Positions 21,699-33,595 of a stretch of 64,000 nucleotides of DNA are shown here, one piece after another (position 1 is the stretch's first letter; each line of letters opens with the position of its first letter). Under the pieces are notes generated by a model. It saw nothing but the letters and a program-made list of their open reading frames with translations, was not told the origin of the DNA and ran no database searches. Position numbers and translations under genes: made by a program. Source of the stretch: Gyromitra esculenta (taxonomy: Eukaryota; Ascomycota; Pezizomycetes; Pezizales; Discinaceae); contig JBCAML010000023.1 of NCBI GenBank assembly GCA_038503075.1, positions 372,001-436,000 of the forward strand, written 5' to 3'.

Positions 21699-22018
21699 GT
21701 TACAGGGTTGTTTTGTTTTGTTGTTATTCCTTATGTTTCCTTTGGTTTCCATTACATTTGAGTTATACGTTTGTCATTGAAGGGTTGCAATATGGGTATA
21801 TAAGCGATGGGCCTTCCCCTCTTGTTGTACTTTTTCTCCTCTCCTCCTTAAACAATGTCTTCTATAGTACACTCTTTGGATCTCACAATACAAACCATGG
21901 TTACACTTCATAACCCATTGTCTTCGCCACCCTTAAATAATAATTACTCAAGATCACATAGAGCCTGTGGAAATATCGTGTAAACTCCTGTTGCTAGTTT
22001 CTCTTTCATGTAGCTCTG

Positions 22019-22428
22019 TTTCATGGATAGAATCGGGTAACAGGTTAGGATGGAGTGATTGGTTGTCATGGGTTATTTCTTTGGGTATAATGTCTTTATT
22101 GTTCGGCTATGTTTTGGTTATGAGTCAGATTATGGGAAAAAGCGGGGTATTTAAGGGATGAGTTTTGGTCGTTTGTCGTTCTCTTTCTTTCTTTCCTTAA
22201 GCAACGTTCTCGTTTACCTTCTACTGTGTTTATTCAATACTACTGGATTCTACTTCAGAATCCCCGCTGTCGCTGTCCACTTCACTGCACTTATCTCATC
22301 TCGAGATAGACCATCATGTAGAACCTGTAGAAACCTTGCACTCTTCGAAACGTGTTGACATCTCGCTTAAGTAGCTCTGCTCACCTTCTGGGATACAGAA
22401 GGGCTTAACGAGGGACTCAGCCGTGAGA
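22019..22428 (+). repeat. Solo LTR, family A (TSD CWCTG), nested
   Basis: 410 bp, TTTCATGG...CCGTGAGA. Flanks CTCTG and CACTG differ by one base; the family B sequence predicts CACTG. Confidence 0.9.
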
Positions 22429-22483
22429 CACTGCTCATCTCTGGGGATACCAGCGAGCTTGACAAGATTCTCGCTCCTTGAGA

Positions 22484-24340
22484 CTATATCTCCCTCATAC
22501 CAGCTATCCTGTTTACCTGCTGTCCTGTGCCTACATTTTATTAACCTGTCCGTAAGGTTATGGCGATGCATTATAGGAATCAGGTTCCCATTCTGACCGG
22601 TATCACCAGAATGCCGGTTGACAAACTTATCACCAGGCCATTGTTCATAAGCTGTGCAACTTGACGTCAACATATTGACTAACCAATACCTAAAATGAAA
22701 TTTGTATACTAGCTGATACCTAAAGTGTTTTTTTCTTTACTGTGAAAACGTTTAGGATACATACTGTGTTTCTGATGAGTTTGTATGCCAGATACCCCAA
22801 CTATTTTCAGGCTACTTCACTTTGACCAAGCCCATTACAACTAATAGATATAGATAGCTTTTTCTTTAGCCCATCTAGCTATAGCCAGGCAAAGAAAGCC
22901 TCATGTTTGAAGTAATAAAATCACACAAAATCGTGCAAAACCCCGTTCTTCTCTTAATATTCTCAAATAAAATAGATTGCAATCAAGAGGGCTGTCTGAT
23001 TTGAATTCTACATGGTGCATGTGGGCATGGTCAAAGCAAAGTAGTTCTGGTATCCGGCATACAAATTCGTAGAAATACGGTATCCAAACAGTTTTTCTGA
23101 TAAAAAAAAAACACTTCAGGTATCAGCCAACCGCAAACAACAGTTTAGAAACCGGCCAGCCGATATGTCAAGCTGGCCTCTTTACCAACCGGCCCCGCTT
23201 ACAAACCAGTTAGAACATATATAAGTAGATTTCCGACACCAAATAAAGTTAGCTAATGTTGAGGGCTGTAATGAACTCTTATGATCCGGCATGTTGGAAT
23301 ATCAGGCACAGTAGCTGAATCGCCTGATTATATCTAAAGACTGGCAGCTAAATCACGTCCATATACTGCTATAATGGCCCTCTAGGGCCTCCCGAATGCC
23401 CGTGTACTCGGGCCTTTATTTCTCACTAGTTTCTATCCCCTCGCCTTCTCAGAAGGCTCCCGAAATTCTCTAATATTAGGAAGCCTTTTACAACACGACG
23501 TCGCCCTTACAATAATAAATCCACAGCGCTCATCCGGTAGTGATACCGGAGTGTTACTGACTAATTTGATTGTTGTATTTGCTAAATCCGCAACCTCTGG
23601 TTATCCGATTCGCAATAATCTTTGCTACGAAACTAGTGGGAGTTGCAGAGTGTGTTACACGGGGTTTGGAACTCGTTGAATCCAGCTAACTGTCCGCAAA
23701 TCGGTTTTGACTGACTTTATCGGGTTTAACTATTGTGTATGTTGTGCAATGATTAAATACTAATACCGATAGCTGCATTAGATCGAGTTGCTTGGATGCG
23801 AGAAAAGCAAAGGGGAGGCTATGGGCTATTTAATCAAGTTTTTGTTGTCTAGTTAAGATATGAGAGTTTTGGCAGTTTGAGTGAAGATAAAAATAATAGT
23901 CTAGTTACAGATTTCTAGATACTATTGTCGATATAGGCTTTCATTGCGCAAAAACATTTGTTGGAATGCATATGTGCGCGTGTTAACACTCCAGTGAATA
24001 AAACACATTAAGCGGATGTCGTGGATCCGGAGTGGGTTTCCGAGAGTTTTAAGGCAGACACAAGCGGCTAGAGGAATGATAGAAGGAAGCCGAGTGAGAT
24101 AGTAGTTGGCTCATCGAGGTAGATTTACAGATATGCGGCTATTCTTACGGCGGCCTATAACGATCATCCCTCAATAATTCAGAAAGTAAAAACCCGAATT
24201 CACTACCCAAGATTTTATTTCTTTCTCTAATTCAACTTGATTAGCGGAATTAGGATGAGCTTTAGGTCCATCCAGAAAGCCTTTCTGATCTCGGTGGCCC
24301 AGGGGTATTGTTCTTTGCCCCAAATAATGAGGGTAGTGAT
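22484..24340. other. Anonymous sequence, no gene recognised
   Basis: Frames are short on both strands. I see no transposon ends, RNA gene or coding motif here. Confidence 0.5.
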
Positions 24341-24346
24341 CAGTAC

Positions 24347-24661
24347 GTAGGGACTCGAGAGAACAGCTTGGGCGGGTGTTCGAATGCTAGCCAGTGAGGC
24401 GCAGGCGAGTTAGGGTTTCTGGGTAGTGAAGACAAGTATCTACCGATGAATCGAGGGTTCGTAGGATAAATACCCATCAAGGGTCTATCCTCTATTGTTC
24501 ACAAGAATAATATAAGCTCATTACAAAAAAAAAAAAAAAAAGGAATCGAGGGTTGTAAGTAGAGTCAACCAATAGGAAACTATAACTGCCGCCCCTACCT
24601 GCTCTGCGTCACTGGCCAGCATTCGAACATCCGCTCGGGCTGTTCTCTCGCGTCCTTACGG
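24347..24661. repeat. Long inverted repeat (about 67-bp arms)
   Basis: The arms at about 24347-24415 and 24592-24661 are complementary with few mismatches; shared blocks include CGAGAGAACAGC and TGTTCGAATGCT. This is probably a fold-back MITE. No transposase is present and the exact ends are unclear. A short A-tailed insertion lies in the loop. Confidence 0.75.
24460..24542 (+). mobile_element. 83-bp A-tailed retro-insertion with 12-bp target duplication
   Basis: About 65 nt of unique sequence followed by a run of 17 A (24525-24541). The direct repeats GAATCGAGGGTT flank it exactly (24448-24459 and 24543-24554). This is the signature of LINE-driven insertion of a small RNA. The source RNA is not recognised. 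Confidence 0.7.
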
Positions 24662-25221
24662 TATTTTGAGAAAATCCCCTAACCCTACACACCCAACGAA
24701 AACTACAGGAGCCAAGCAGTCCACACCTGAGCAGCGGGATAGAATTAGGATGTCAGCAGTATAGCAGAATGGAGATATCAAATCAATTCTTGTACATTGA
24801 GAGCACTGCTTGACATCAGTCTGATTGTTGAGGATCTTACGCGGTTTTCCTGGCATGCAAGAACAATCGGATATGCTTCTAAGTGTTTCTCACAGAGCAG
24901 CTTATGTCTAAGATGCAGTCGAGCTTGATCATACGCCACGGAGTTGCCGAAGAACTAGACACAGGCTATTTGGGGTGAGCTATTAGGCGCTCTATTCAGG
25001 AATCAATTTTTTTACCCATTCGGAGGTCATATGCGAGAGCTTTTCGGAGGCCATATTGTTGCCTATTGATCACTCAGAGAACTCGATTTGAATACATAGG
25101 TTGATGGAGCTGTGGAACGTGTGACTCTCATCAGCGGACTGAATGCCACAAATCGCACGGTAAGAGCCGTCAATATTCACCGTTCGTGCCGAATTTCAGT
25201 TTAGTGTTTACGGCGGCTCAT

Positions 25222-25375
25222 AGCTACTCGGGTCAGGGAAGAAGTTTAGAAAAACAAGGGATATTCCTGCGGCAAATCGGAAACCTACAATTCTTGACTT
25301 CAAGCTCTTATACCCAACCGTTCATACTCAAGGATATCCCTTGTTTTTCCAAACTTGCTCCCTGACCCAAGTACC
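25222..25375. repeat. Fold-back repeat, ~42-bp arms
   Basis: Arms GGGTCAGGGAAGAAGTTTAG... and, inverted, GGGTCAGGGAGCAAGTTTGG... continue through AAAAACAAGGGATAT on both sides of a ~65-bp loop. No coding content. Confidence 0.7.
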
Positions 25376-25550
25376 AAAGTCTGATCTGCAAATTCTCACG
25401 TTTCGGCAAAGGTCATACTAATTGAGAAAGAAAGCGGAGGCGGTTCTTCTTGAATACCGCAGCTTGGAGAGAACCAGCTGGGTGGATGCAAAGATCCTAG
25501 TAGAAGTGGCGTAAGTGACTTACTCGTAATTTCATAGTGTTTTCGGTAAA

Positions 25551-25683
25551 GTACTCGTGAGCCAGGGTATGAACCTGAAAACATGGGGTGTGTGGCTTTG
25601 TATGCGACGGAGTGGTGCACGAATATTTTGCCATACAAATTCACCACCCATGCTGTCAGGTTCATGCTCTGGCACGCGAGTAC
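25551..25683. repeat. Fold-back repeat, ~38-bp arms
   Basis: The outermost bases are GTACTCG and, inverted, GTACTCG. The arms include ATGAACCTGA. The loop is about 55 bp. No target duplication could be fixed. Confidence 0.65.
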
Positions 25684-26076
25684 CAGGTGAGCAGGCCAGC
25701 CACTTACGTGGGTATTTAACAACTTCCCCGACCACTTATTTCACTGTTTTCGTGTTAGAAAATAGGGATATGTAGGAAAAACTAACCCAGAGAGGAAATT
25801 TCCCGCTCTTAAGGCGATTCTCTGCCTATCAGAGTCTTCCCAGAACTGATTACCATCACTTACAACACCCTGTGCCATACCCTGTTTGTGGTGTGTCCTA
25901 TAACCAGTTACCGAATACACTATGAGATTGCGAGTATGATTTGATTCCCTTCGAGAACCGTACTCTATCCTCCATTCTCGACGTTCTGATACTCGAAGTT
26001 ATTTGCCACCCCCAAGTGTTGTAACCCTAACATTCCTCCAAAACGCCTCAAAACGCTTCAAAACGCCCTTACAGTA

Positions 26077-26280
26077 CTCATGTCGCCGAGTTGCTATTGC
26101 TTTCCCGATCTAGGAAATAGATCTGGATTCTTACGCAAGTAGGAAACTTTCCAGCGCGGCAACCAACTTCTTAGCCACTCTTTCCCAGAATTAGCCTCTC
26201 ATAGCGGTCTCGCTGGGTAGTTTTTGGTGGGCAGATCTGCTTCTATAAAGGGGAAAGCAAGAGCAACTCGGCGACATGAG
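26077..26280. mobile_element. 204-bp MITE with ~30-bp TIRs (TA flanks)
   Basis: The left end CTCATGTCGCCGAGTTGCTA and the inverted right end CTCATGTCGCCGAGTTGCTC both continue TTGCTTTCCC. TA flanks both sides (26075-26076, 26281-26282). TA flanks and small size suggest a Tc1/mariner-type MITE. Confidence 0.88.
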
Positions 26281-26376
26281 TAAATTGGTTAGGTTCGCTG
26301 TTCCTCTTCTGCCAAGATCACTGCCTCTGCCCGGGTGGTTTTCTTCAAAACCTGCGGTATGTATCGCTCTGTCTTA

Positions 26377-26897
26377 CAGTTGCACCTTGCAATAACGACC
26401 ATACAGAGTCCGTCCAAAATCGTTCGGTGTAGCAAATCGTTCAGTACAGCAAATTTAGTTGCATAATTCATAGGGGCTAGGGCGTTTCTATGGGCTCCAT
26501 CATGTACCTGTGGCTTAGGCATGGAGTGATGGAAATTCTTGCTTCAAACAAGCTAGTAAATGAATTCAGCATAATAATTAAGTTAGTTATTTTTCTCATG
26601 AAGCAGTGTGCTTAAAAAAGCAGTGAGAATACAACCATCAGGTTAGGATATAGAGCCAAAAAAAGTGTTTTGTATCTTGTCCCAAACCTGCCTATGTAGT
26701 TATTCGTTACAGCAAACTGTTTTTCTACGACTGCAGGGATTTTCTGTCTAGAGGTTTCCATTCGGTTCGAATATTCAGTTTATTCGTTATGTCAAACATT
26801 TCTCAGCTCATTTTGCTAGGACCTAAGGTGCTGCCTGAAGTCGTTCCTTACAGCAAATATTCGGTATGCTGAGCTGCGCTATAGCAAGGTGCAACTG
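26377..26897. mobile_element. 521-bp MITE, TIR CAGTTGCACCTTGC (TA flanks)
   Basis: Perfect 14-bp inverted ends lie at 26377-26390 and 26884-26897, with TA on both sides. CAGT starts are common in Tc1/mariner elements. About five degenerate copies of TTCGTTACAGCAAA occur inside (for example near 26420, 26440, 26704 and 26850), possibly transposase-binding repeats. No transposase. Confidence 0.85.
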
Positions 26898-27135
26898 TAG
26901 TCGTGTGTCTTGTTCCTGACCATGAGTCACTAAGTCCAGCGGTGGGGGCGGGTTGCGGGGGCATGCGGGGTAATTACGGAGTCGGCCGTGCCAATAACTA
27001 ACGGTCACGTGGCGAAATCAGCCATCAACGGCTGATCGTCTAAGAGTGCTAACAAAGACAGTCTCGTTCTCATCCTTCTCCTCAAGTAGTACTCTAGAGC
27101 CTAAGAAGTAACACGACTTCGTTTTGTCTACAAAA

Positions 27136-27750
27136 ATGAATATCGAAGGAGACAACAAGCCCTGTGAGCACACACCCGCAAGAGCTGGAGATGGGGCTTG
27201 CTGCACGAAGTGCAATCGCCCCTTCAAGTTGATTCCGTGGCCAAAACACTACACAGACCGAAAGAGTATTACCGATATAACTCTAGGACAGCTTATCACC
27301 AACGACGATCCGCAAATCGACAGAAATGGGTGGAAAGCTGCTCTGGTATACTTTTCTCACGTTAAGAGTATAACAAAATCATTAACACTCGAGTAGGAAA
27401 TCTGTCGTAAGAAATCGTCAGAGTTCTCTAAATGCTCAAAGCCCGAGTTCTGGAAGGGAATCATGCCCAATGATCAAAAGAGGATGAACACAGCCGTGAA
27501 AAATGATATTACAGAATTTCCCGCCATCAAGGAGCTATTCCGGAATTACTGGTCTGAGGACGACTGGATTTTGAAGACGCTTGTCTACCAATTATATGAA
27601 AATGAGCGAAAAACTAAATTGAAGGGACGATAGAGAGCACAGGAGGAGCGGATGGTGCAGGAGGAGGAGGAGGAGGTGGAGGTGGAGAAGAGAGAGCGAA
27701 AGAAGGTGGAAAATGAGCAACGACAGTATCTCCGCGCGATGTGGAATTAG
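27136..27750 (+). pseudogene. Unknown 205-codon gene with two in-frame TAG stops
   Basis: I do not recognise this protein. One frame runs from ATG 27136 to TAG 27748, broken only by TAG at 27394 and 27631. The N-terminus has a cysteine cluster (CEHTPARAGDGACCTKC) that might bind zinc. The middle has FPAIKELFRNYWSEDDW. The C-terminal ~45 residues are Glu/Lys/Arg-rich and probably helical. Frame conservation past both stops suggests a recently dead gene or one exon of a transposon gene. No repeat copy is seen in the window, and neighbouring sequence is non-coding. Confidence 0.45.
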
Positions 27751-29690
27751 TGATATTGTATCCTAGGAAACCAATTTGGTGTCTATTACATGTAAATAAC
27801 TTCTAAAATTGTCGTTCAACTCATCGTGGAGAATGAACTGGTTTTTCTTAGTGGAAAATAGACATATTAAGTAAAGAGAACATGGAGTTATTAATTTTTA
27901 GCTACAGGGCTTCCTAATGATAAGTGACTACAGGAATTATTTCGATTTTCTTCGAGTACCGGACTTATATTCTACAAGTGATTTTCGGACTTCGCCCAGA
28001 TAATAGTAAGGAATTAGCTTTTCTAGAAAAAGATACATATAAACTTTCTCTAGCTAACTATATGAACCTGTATTTATTCCTGAAAGCGAGCGAGTCGAGC
28101 TCGCCCCAACTAGGGAAACTAAACCAACAATATCAAAGACCCACAGACCACCTGAATAGTCGACCCATTTGAGTAGATCGTGATTGATTTGTTTTAGTGA
28201 GGAAATCCTGCTTGAGAAAGTTCGCGGCACTGCAGTTGGTGGTGACGTCCAAAACTTTCCTTTTGCTTTAGCTGTTCGGGTGAGTACGGCGACTCATAGC
28301 TACCAAAACCGGATCTGCGGTTTACAGGATACGTAGCTACCAATCTAATCTGCAATTTGGCAGCAACTGAGCTCACAGCGCAACACCGAAACGCAGCAAC
28401 ACAGCAATCTCAACTGCGCTCCCACAAATAAAGAGATGTATTAAAATATTTTCGCTCTATTAGCTAGTTTAGAGAATATATTGTTTATGTACTGGAGAAA
28501 AAATTCCACCTATATTCCATTTACTTGTCTGATCATTCTGCAGTTCCTCAGTTGCACCGACACTACCGTATAATTTCGGTCATAAGGAACGGGGCCGGGC
28601 TGTAATAGCATAATAAAATTGTATTCTGACTGGTAGGAAAATCGTTGAGGCTCAACTACAACCAGTGAACAAGCTCTCCAAGACCGAACCAGCAACCTAA
28701 ACAGTATGAATCCCGCCACCTCGACCAGTGCAGTCCCTAGTCAGAAGTGTTCGTGATGTGGTTTCAGTGCTCCAACCTTTTTAAAATCTCAAAATGCTGT
28801 CAACTATAGAAATTTGTGAAAAAAACAATAACAGATATCCAAGACCGCCAAAACAAATTTCATATCAAACATATCTTTTAAATATTAAGAAATTTTACTT
28901 AAGAATTTATCTCCTGTGTTGGTTTTGTAATAAAATTTTAAACATCATTGAGAATGACAAAAAATAATTGCCAAGACAGATTTCCATCTAGCAACTTGGG
29001 CCAAAGCACATTGCATAAAACTTTAAAAACTTACCTAAATATTAATACACAAGGAAAAAATTTACCCAGGACTGTATTTAATAGCTAGAATGCTCAAAAT
29101 GTCTTTAAAATTTTAATGGGACTTTTTTCTTTTTGTCTTTATTGTAAGTAAAATTTTAAACATATACATTGGTTTGCCAATCTAGCTGCATGGTGGATTC
29201 TGCAATCTGAAACCGAACCATGAATACTTTTGATTAGCGTCAGGAAAAGTCAAAAAATGTCCTTGGGAGAATCTAGGACAGCTGGATTTGATTTGAACAC
29301 CACCTGGTCTTCAGGTTCTTTGGTATGGGTCCCTGGATGACCCATAGAACTTCCAGGAGTACATGCTTTAATCCCATACATCAGAGAGACCTCATTTCCG
29401 CCCGGACATTTGTTAGTAGTGCCCAGGTGGACGCTCTACATCTTGTGTCTCCTAATCATTCTGAGTGTCCTTTGCGCCCTGACGAGAGCTTCCAGAGCCT
29501 TCCTCGCCCCTAGTCTCTTACTTCTGTCACTTATCTCTTGTTGCGTCAGGAACTTGTGTTTTCATCCACTGCATCATGGAAGTATCATGATCTCCGCTAA
29601 AGAAAGCCTTCGCGGAGACTTCAAAAGCAGTGGCAATGGCTTAATTAGCATTGGTAAAGTTTTTAATATATTCACGAGGGCTCTATGGTT
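27751..29690. other. AT-rich anonymous sequence
   Basis: I see no gene. A short inverted pair around TAGCTACC (28299-28347) resembles part of the 25.2-kb fold-back (CTCATAGCTAC). The remainder is AT-rich with short frames. Confidence 0.4.
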
Positions 29691-29691
29691 T

Positions 29692-30327
29692 TTAACGTTG
29701 CTCTATATACACTTTAATTATGAAATAGAATTCATTCCACGTTCTCAAATCAATCCTCATATTTACAAGCCAACTCTTAGGGCCGTATGGTAGTAGATGA
29801 GCCATTCCTATTACGCTTCTGATATCCACTACCCATGACTTTTGGCGATGGCGCAGAGAAACCTTCAGAAGTCCTTGAGAGCTATCTGGAACCCCTTTAT
29901 TCATTGCCTCCAACACCTCCACTAAACACAATTGGTAAGGCTTCCCACTGGAGTCACGTATTTTAAACAAGGCTTGCAGTTGACCTGGAAAACGTCCTTG
30001 GAATGCCCCCCAGGCGTTCTTTGGTCCCACCTGCACCCACACCCAATCGTTTTTTGGTGTCCTATTCCTAAACATTCTTTGCCCTATGCAGCACACGTTA
30101 TGGAACTCATACTGATCAGTTTCCTGGAAGACTGGCAACGGAATTTGAGGGCAGTTAAAACGTTCCGCAGCGCTCTGTCGAAGCCTCAGAGAGCCATAAC
30201 GATAGCCCGTAAAGCCATCCTGCGACTTGCTCCATTGAGCAACACTGTGTCCAAGGTTGTTATAGCTGATTCCTAACTCACAAACAATGTCTGAAAGGGT
30301 AGCACAGTTTCTGCCTTGGTTCTTCAA
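29692..30327 (-). pseudogene. Plavaka-like transposase, C-terminal fragment
   Basis: 211 codons with NDWVWVQVGPKNAWGAFQGR, LQALFKIRD and SWVVDIRSVIGMAHLLPYG, the usual C-terminal layout of the family. A solo LTR starts 11 bp upstream (30338). Confidence 0.75.
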
Positions 30328-30337
30328 TGTGCACTGT

Positions 30338-30741
30338 TCTCATGGATTGACACTCGTTAAGCCCTTCAGTATCCCTGAATGTGAGCAGTGCTACTTAAGT
30401 GAGGAGTCAAAACGTTATGATATACGAAGTTTCTACAGGTTCTGCGTGAGTTCTAACTCCAGGCGAGTTAAGTAGGAATGTCACAGTGACAGCGAGGATT
30501 TTGAGGTAGAGTCGAGGTAGTATTAAAAGTAATACGGTAGAAGTAAAGTAAGAATGTTGCTTTAGGAAAGAAGGAGAAGAGAACACAAGCAACCGAGATC
30601 CATCACTTAAATACCCCACTTTTCCTAGACAATGACTCATAACCTGGCAACAACCGAACAACAAAAACATAGTATTATAACTGAGAACCCATGACAACCA
30701 CTGACAAACCCTAAACCCATTACTCCATTCTATTCATGAAA
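30338..30741 (-). repeat. Solo LTR, family A (TSD RCTGT)
   Basis: 404 bp with ends TCTCATGG and TCATGAAA on the plus strand. Flanks ACTGT and GCTGT differ at one base. Confidence 0.9.
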
Positions 30742-30912
30742 GCTGTGGAGGGTCATCGATCTTGATTGATTGGATCACAGGTGTATGTTGCTTGCCAATA
30801 TCAAATAATTGCTTTAACTCATGAGGAGAGCTGAGAGCGCTATCTAGAAAGCTCTTAGAGCCATCGAGAATTGCCTGAATATTCAGCACCTGCATTGCGA
30901 ATACCTGACGTC

Positions 30913-31326
30913 TCTCACAGTTCAGTCCTTCGTTAAGCCCTACAGTATTCCTGAAGGTGAGTAGTGCTACTTAAGTGAGGTACTAACATGTTCAAGGAGT
31001 GCAAGGTTTCTACAGGTCCTACAGTCATTGTCTATCTCAAGGCAAAATAAGTGCAGCGTGATGAAGACAGCGACAGCATGGATTCTGAGGTAGAATAGAG
31101 ATGGTATTAAAACAATACAGTAGAAGTGAAACGAGAACGTTGCTTAGAGAAAGAAAGAAAAGAGAATACAGAACAACCAAAATCCATCACTTAAATACCC
31201 CTTTTTCCATACAAGATGACTCATAACCGAAAGATAACCGAACAACAAAACCATTGTATCTTTAACCCCAAACCGTTGCAACCAACATATCATCCTAGAC
31301 CCTTTACTTTATTCTTATCCTTGAAA
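30913..31326 (-). repeat. Solo LTR, family A (TSD ACGTC)
   Basis: 414 bp with ends TCTCACAG and CCTTGAAA. ACGTC lies at 30908-30912 and 31327-31331. Confidence 0.95.
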
Positions 31327-31377
31327 ACGTCAGGCATAGATGTCAAGGATTTGGAGTGTAGCATTGACCTTGTTGGA

Positions 31378-32202
31378 TTTCATGGATGGTTGCTTCATTG
31401 GTCGAATAGGTACATGGGTATATGGTTGTCAGGTGTTACCGTTATTCTTTGCGTTTCCTTTGGTTTTCACTTACAATGAGTCATAAGTTTGTCATCGAGA
31501 GACTGGATTATGGGTATATAAGCGAAGGGTTTTCCCCTCTTGTTGTACTTTTCCTTCTTCTTTCTTTAAGCAACGTCTTCTATAGTACACTCTTGTATTT
31601 CACAATACAAACCTCGGTTACATCTTATAACCTAACGCTGTCGCTGTCTTCAAGTCCTCTTTACTTGAACCGTTCGTAGAGCCTTTGGAATCCTGCAAAT
31701 ACTCTCGCTGCTAAGTTTTCTGTTCAAGTAGCACTGCTCATCTCGGGGGATACCTGTCTCACGGTTTGACCTTCTTTAAGCCCTTCAGTATCCCTGAAGG
31801 TGAGCAGTGCTACTTAAACGAAAGGTCAAGCGACAAGGTATACGATGTTTCTACAGGTCCTACGGGGGTTTAACTCCAGGCGAGTTAAGTGTAGAACTTT
31901 CACAGCGACAGCGACCGCGGGGATTCTGAGGTAGAATTGAGGTAGTATTAAAACAATACAGTAGAAGTAAAGTAAGAACGTTGCTTAAGGAAAGAAGAAG
32001 AAGAAGATACAAGCGAACAGAATCAATCCTTTAAATACCCCTCTTTCCAACCACTATGACTCATAACCGATGACAACCGAAACACCAAAACATTATAATC
32101 CTAACCGAAATCCTATCGCAACCCATACAATATCCTTGATCCATTTACCCATTCATATCCGTGAAAACCTGAGAGCTTGACGGAAAACCTTGCCCCTTGA
32201 GA
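31378..32202 (+). repeat. Solo LTR, family B (TSD TTGGA), split by a family A LTR
   Basis: TTTCATGG at 31378 to CCTTGAGA at 32202. TTGGA lies at 31373-31377 and 32203-32207. A family A LTR (31757-32166) sits in its U5 hairpin. Removed, the outer LTR is about 410 bp. Confidence 0.95.
31757..32166 (-). repeat. Solo LTR, family A (TSD ACCTG), nested in family B LTR
   Basis: 410 bp. ACCTG lies at 31752-31756 and 32167-32171. Ends TCTCACGG and CCGTGAAA on the plus strand. Confidence 0.95.
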
Positions 32203-32636
32203 TTGGAAGCCTTATAGGAATCTTTAATTTGCTCTCGTTGTGCAAGCTCACTGAAATCGGTAGAAAACATAGGTATGTTGCCAAAACGCTTCACGTGCTG
32301 CCAAAAGTGTGTGAGGAGATGTATCTTGATAAAGTTGAAATGTGAGGCTTCCCAAATCTCTTTGGTCTCTTGAAAGCTACATTGATTGTCTGTGAAAAAA
32401 CCCTCAAATCGTTTGCATTTGGTTCTCCTAGTCGCAGCAGTGGCCGGGGCTCCACTAGCCTTCCGATTATCATTGAAAGCTTTGGTTCTTTCTTTTGCAG
32501 TTTTCTTCGTTTTTTTGTATGCCCGGAATTCTAGAAAGATATCCTTATAGTTGTGGAATTCCTTGAAATAGCTGTCCATATAGCGAAGTGTTCCAGGGGT
32601 ATGTGTATTGTACTGTGCAAGTAAGTGAAAGTCCAC
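32203..32636 (-). pseudogene. Plavaka-like transposase, third fragment
   Basis: Contains LLAQYNTHTPGTLRYMDSY, FNFIKIHLLTHFWQHVKRFG and STDFSELAQREQIKDSYKAS, three blocks typical of Plavaka transposases (AQY.HT, K.H.LTH, S.EFSE..H). The open frame continues past 32203 only because it reads into the inserted LTR B. Confidence 0.8.
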
Positions 32637-32777
32637 GAAGGAGCATATGCTAATCAGTGCTTTCTTGATTCTCGGTTAATGAATTCTTGGGGGATCTCTA
32701 GATGCAATCGCAAAGGATCCAAGGACAATCCTCTCAAAGTTGCACATTCCCTTGCCCTGCCATTGGGTTACCCCTCT

Positions 32778-33329
32778 TTAAGCCTCCGTCGGGACTGAAA
32801 CACCAGGGTATTGGGGTATCGATTTCCAAGATTCATCAAATTGATTTAACCAGTCATACTTTCTTAAAAACGATTGAATCAATTCCATCCTGTGTTTCAA
32901 AATTCTTAAATATATGTAATGAAGAAGGTCCGGCTTGTGTAATTCGTGAATAGCAATTGCAGGGAGTGCCCAGAGCGCATTGTAGAGTGCATTCAAGGAC
33001 TTCGAGACAAGGAATACCACCAGGGTGGTGTCTGTTGGATCTTGGTAATACTGCTCAACCTTTTCCCAATAGATTGCATGATCATGCGGAGGGAAATGAG
33101 AAAGATCCCAGAAGTTGTCGAAGCTGACTTCACATTTTGCACAAGCTTGACTTTGGATGTTGTGGAGAAGAGCGTGCTCTTCCTGATCTGCGATCCAAGC
33201 GCAGAGCAGAGGGAAGCAAAGCCGCTCATGGCCATCTGCACAACCCATTATCTTGCCATTTTGGCTAGGGCTCTGAGGCTTTGGAGTATCTCCTAGAGGA
33301 CTTGATGAATTGCTCTTTGGTTTTGCCAA
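32778..33329 (-). pseudogene. Plavaka-like transposase, core fragment
   Basis: GCADGHERLCFPLLCAWIADQ followed by the zinc-type pair CAKC resembles the family block in which the element's 'CADG...FP.LA.YIAD' precedes a Cys-x2-Cys. Downstream WALPAIAIHELHKPDLLHYI fits the 'PD.LH' motif. It is in order with the neighbouring fragments, with frameshifts on both sides. Confidence 0.75.
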
Positions 33330-33595
33330 AGCTGTGATTTTGAGGTGGAGCTTTTTATTCCAAACATTGGAAGTATAAGCAGGAGCACTAGGAGAATGAT
33401 AGCCATATTGGGGGGTTTATTTCGAACAGTGTATATTATATTACCGATGGTAATATAGATTGGCCAGGCCTACTTATCCCCACTGAAGTTTGTCAATTCA
33501 GTTCTGTCTGATGCGCAGGTTACAGGAATGACAGTGGCACCTTCTGGTAATGTGTTCTATTAAAGCTGTCAAAATCATGCTGAATGCCCTGGGAG

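Larger units (their letters stand above)
21246..22483 (+). repeat. Solo LTR, family B, carrying two nested family A LTRs
   Basis: The outer LTR begins TTTCATGA at 21246 and ends CCTTGAGA at 22483. Flanks CTGTA and CTATA match at 4 of 5. Two family A solo LTRs (21290-21698 and 22019-22428) are inserted in it. Removing them leaves about 420 bp, the normal family B length. Confidence 0.85.

Noticed and set aside
24347..24420. Possible tRNA gene, from a GTTCGAAT B-box-like block
   Set aside because: No cloverleaf, no A box at the right distance, and the block lies in an inverted-repeat arm.
29325..29793. Plus-strand ORFs of 60-127 codons
   Set aside because: No recognisable motif; partly overlap the antisense of the Plavaka C-terminus.
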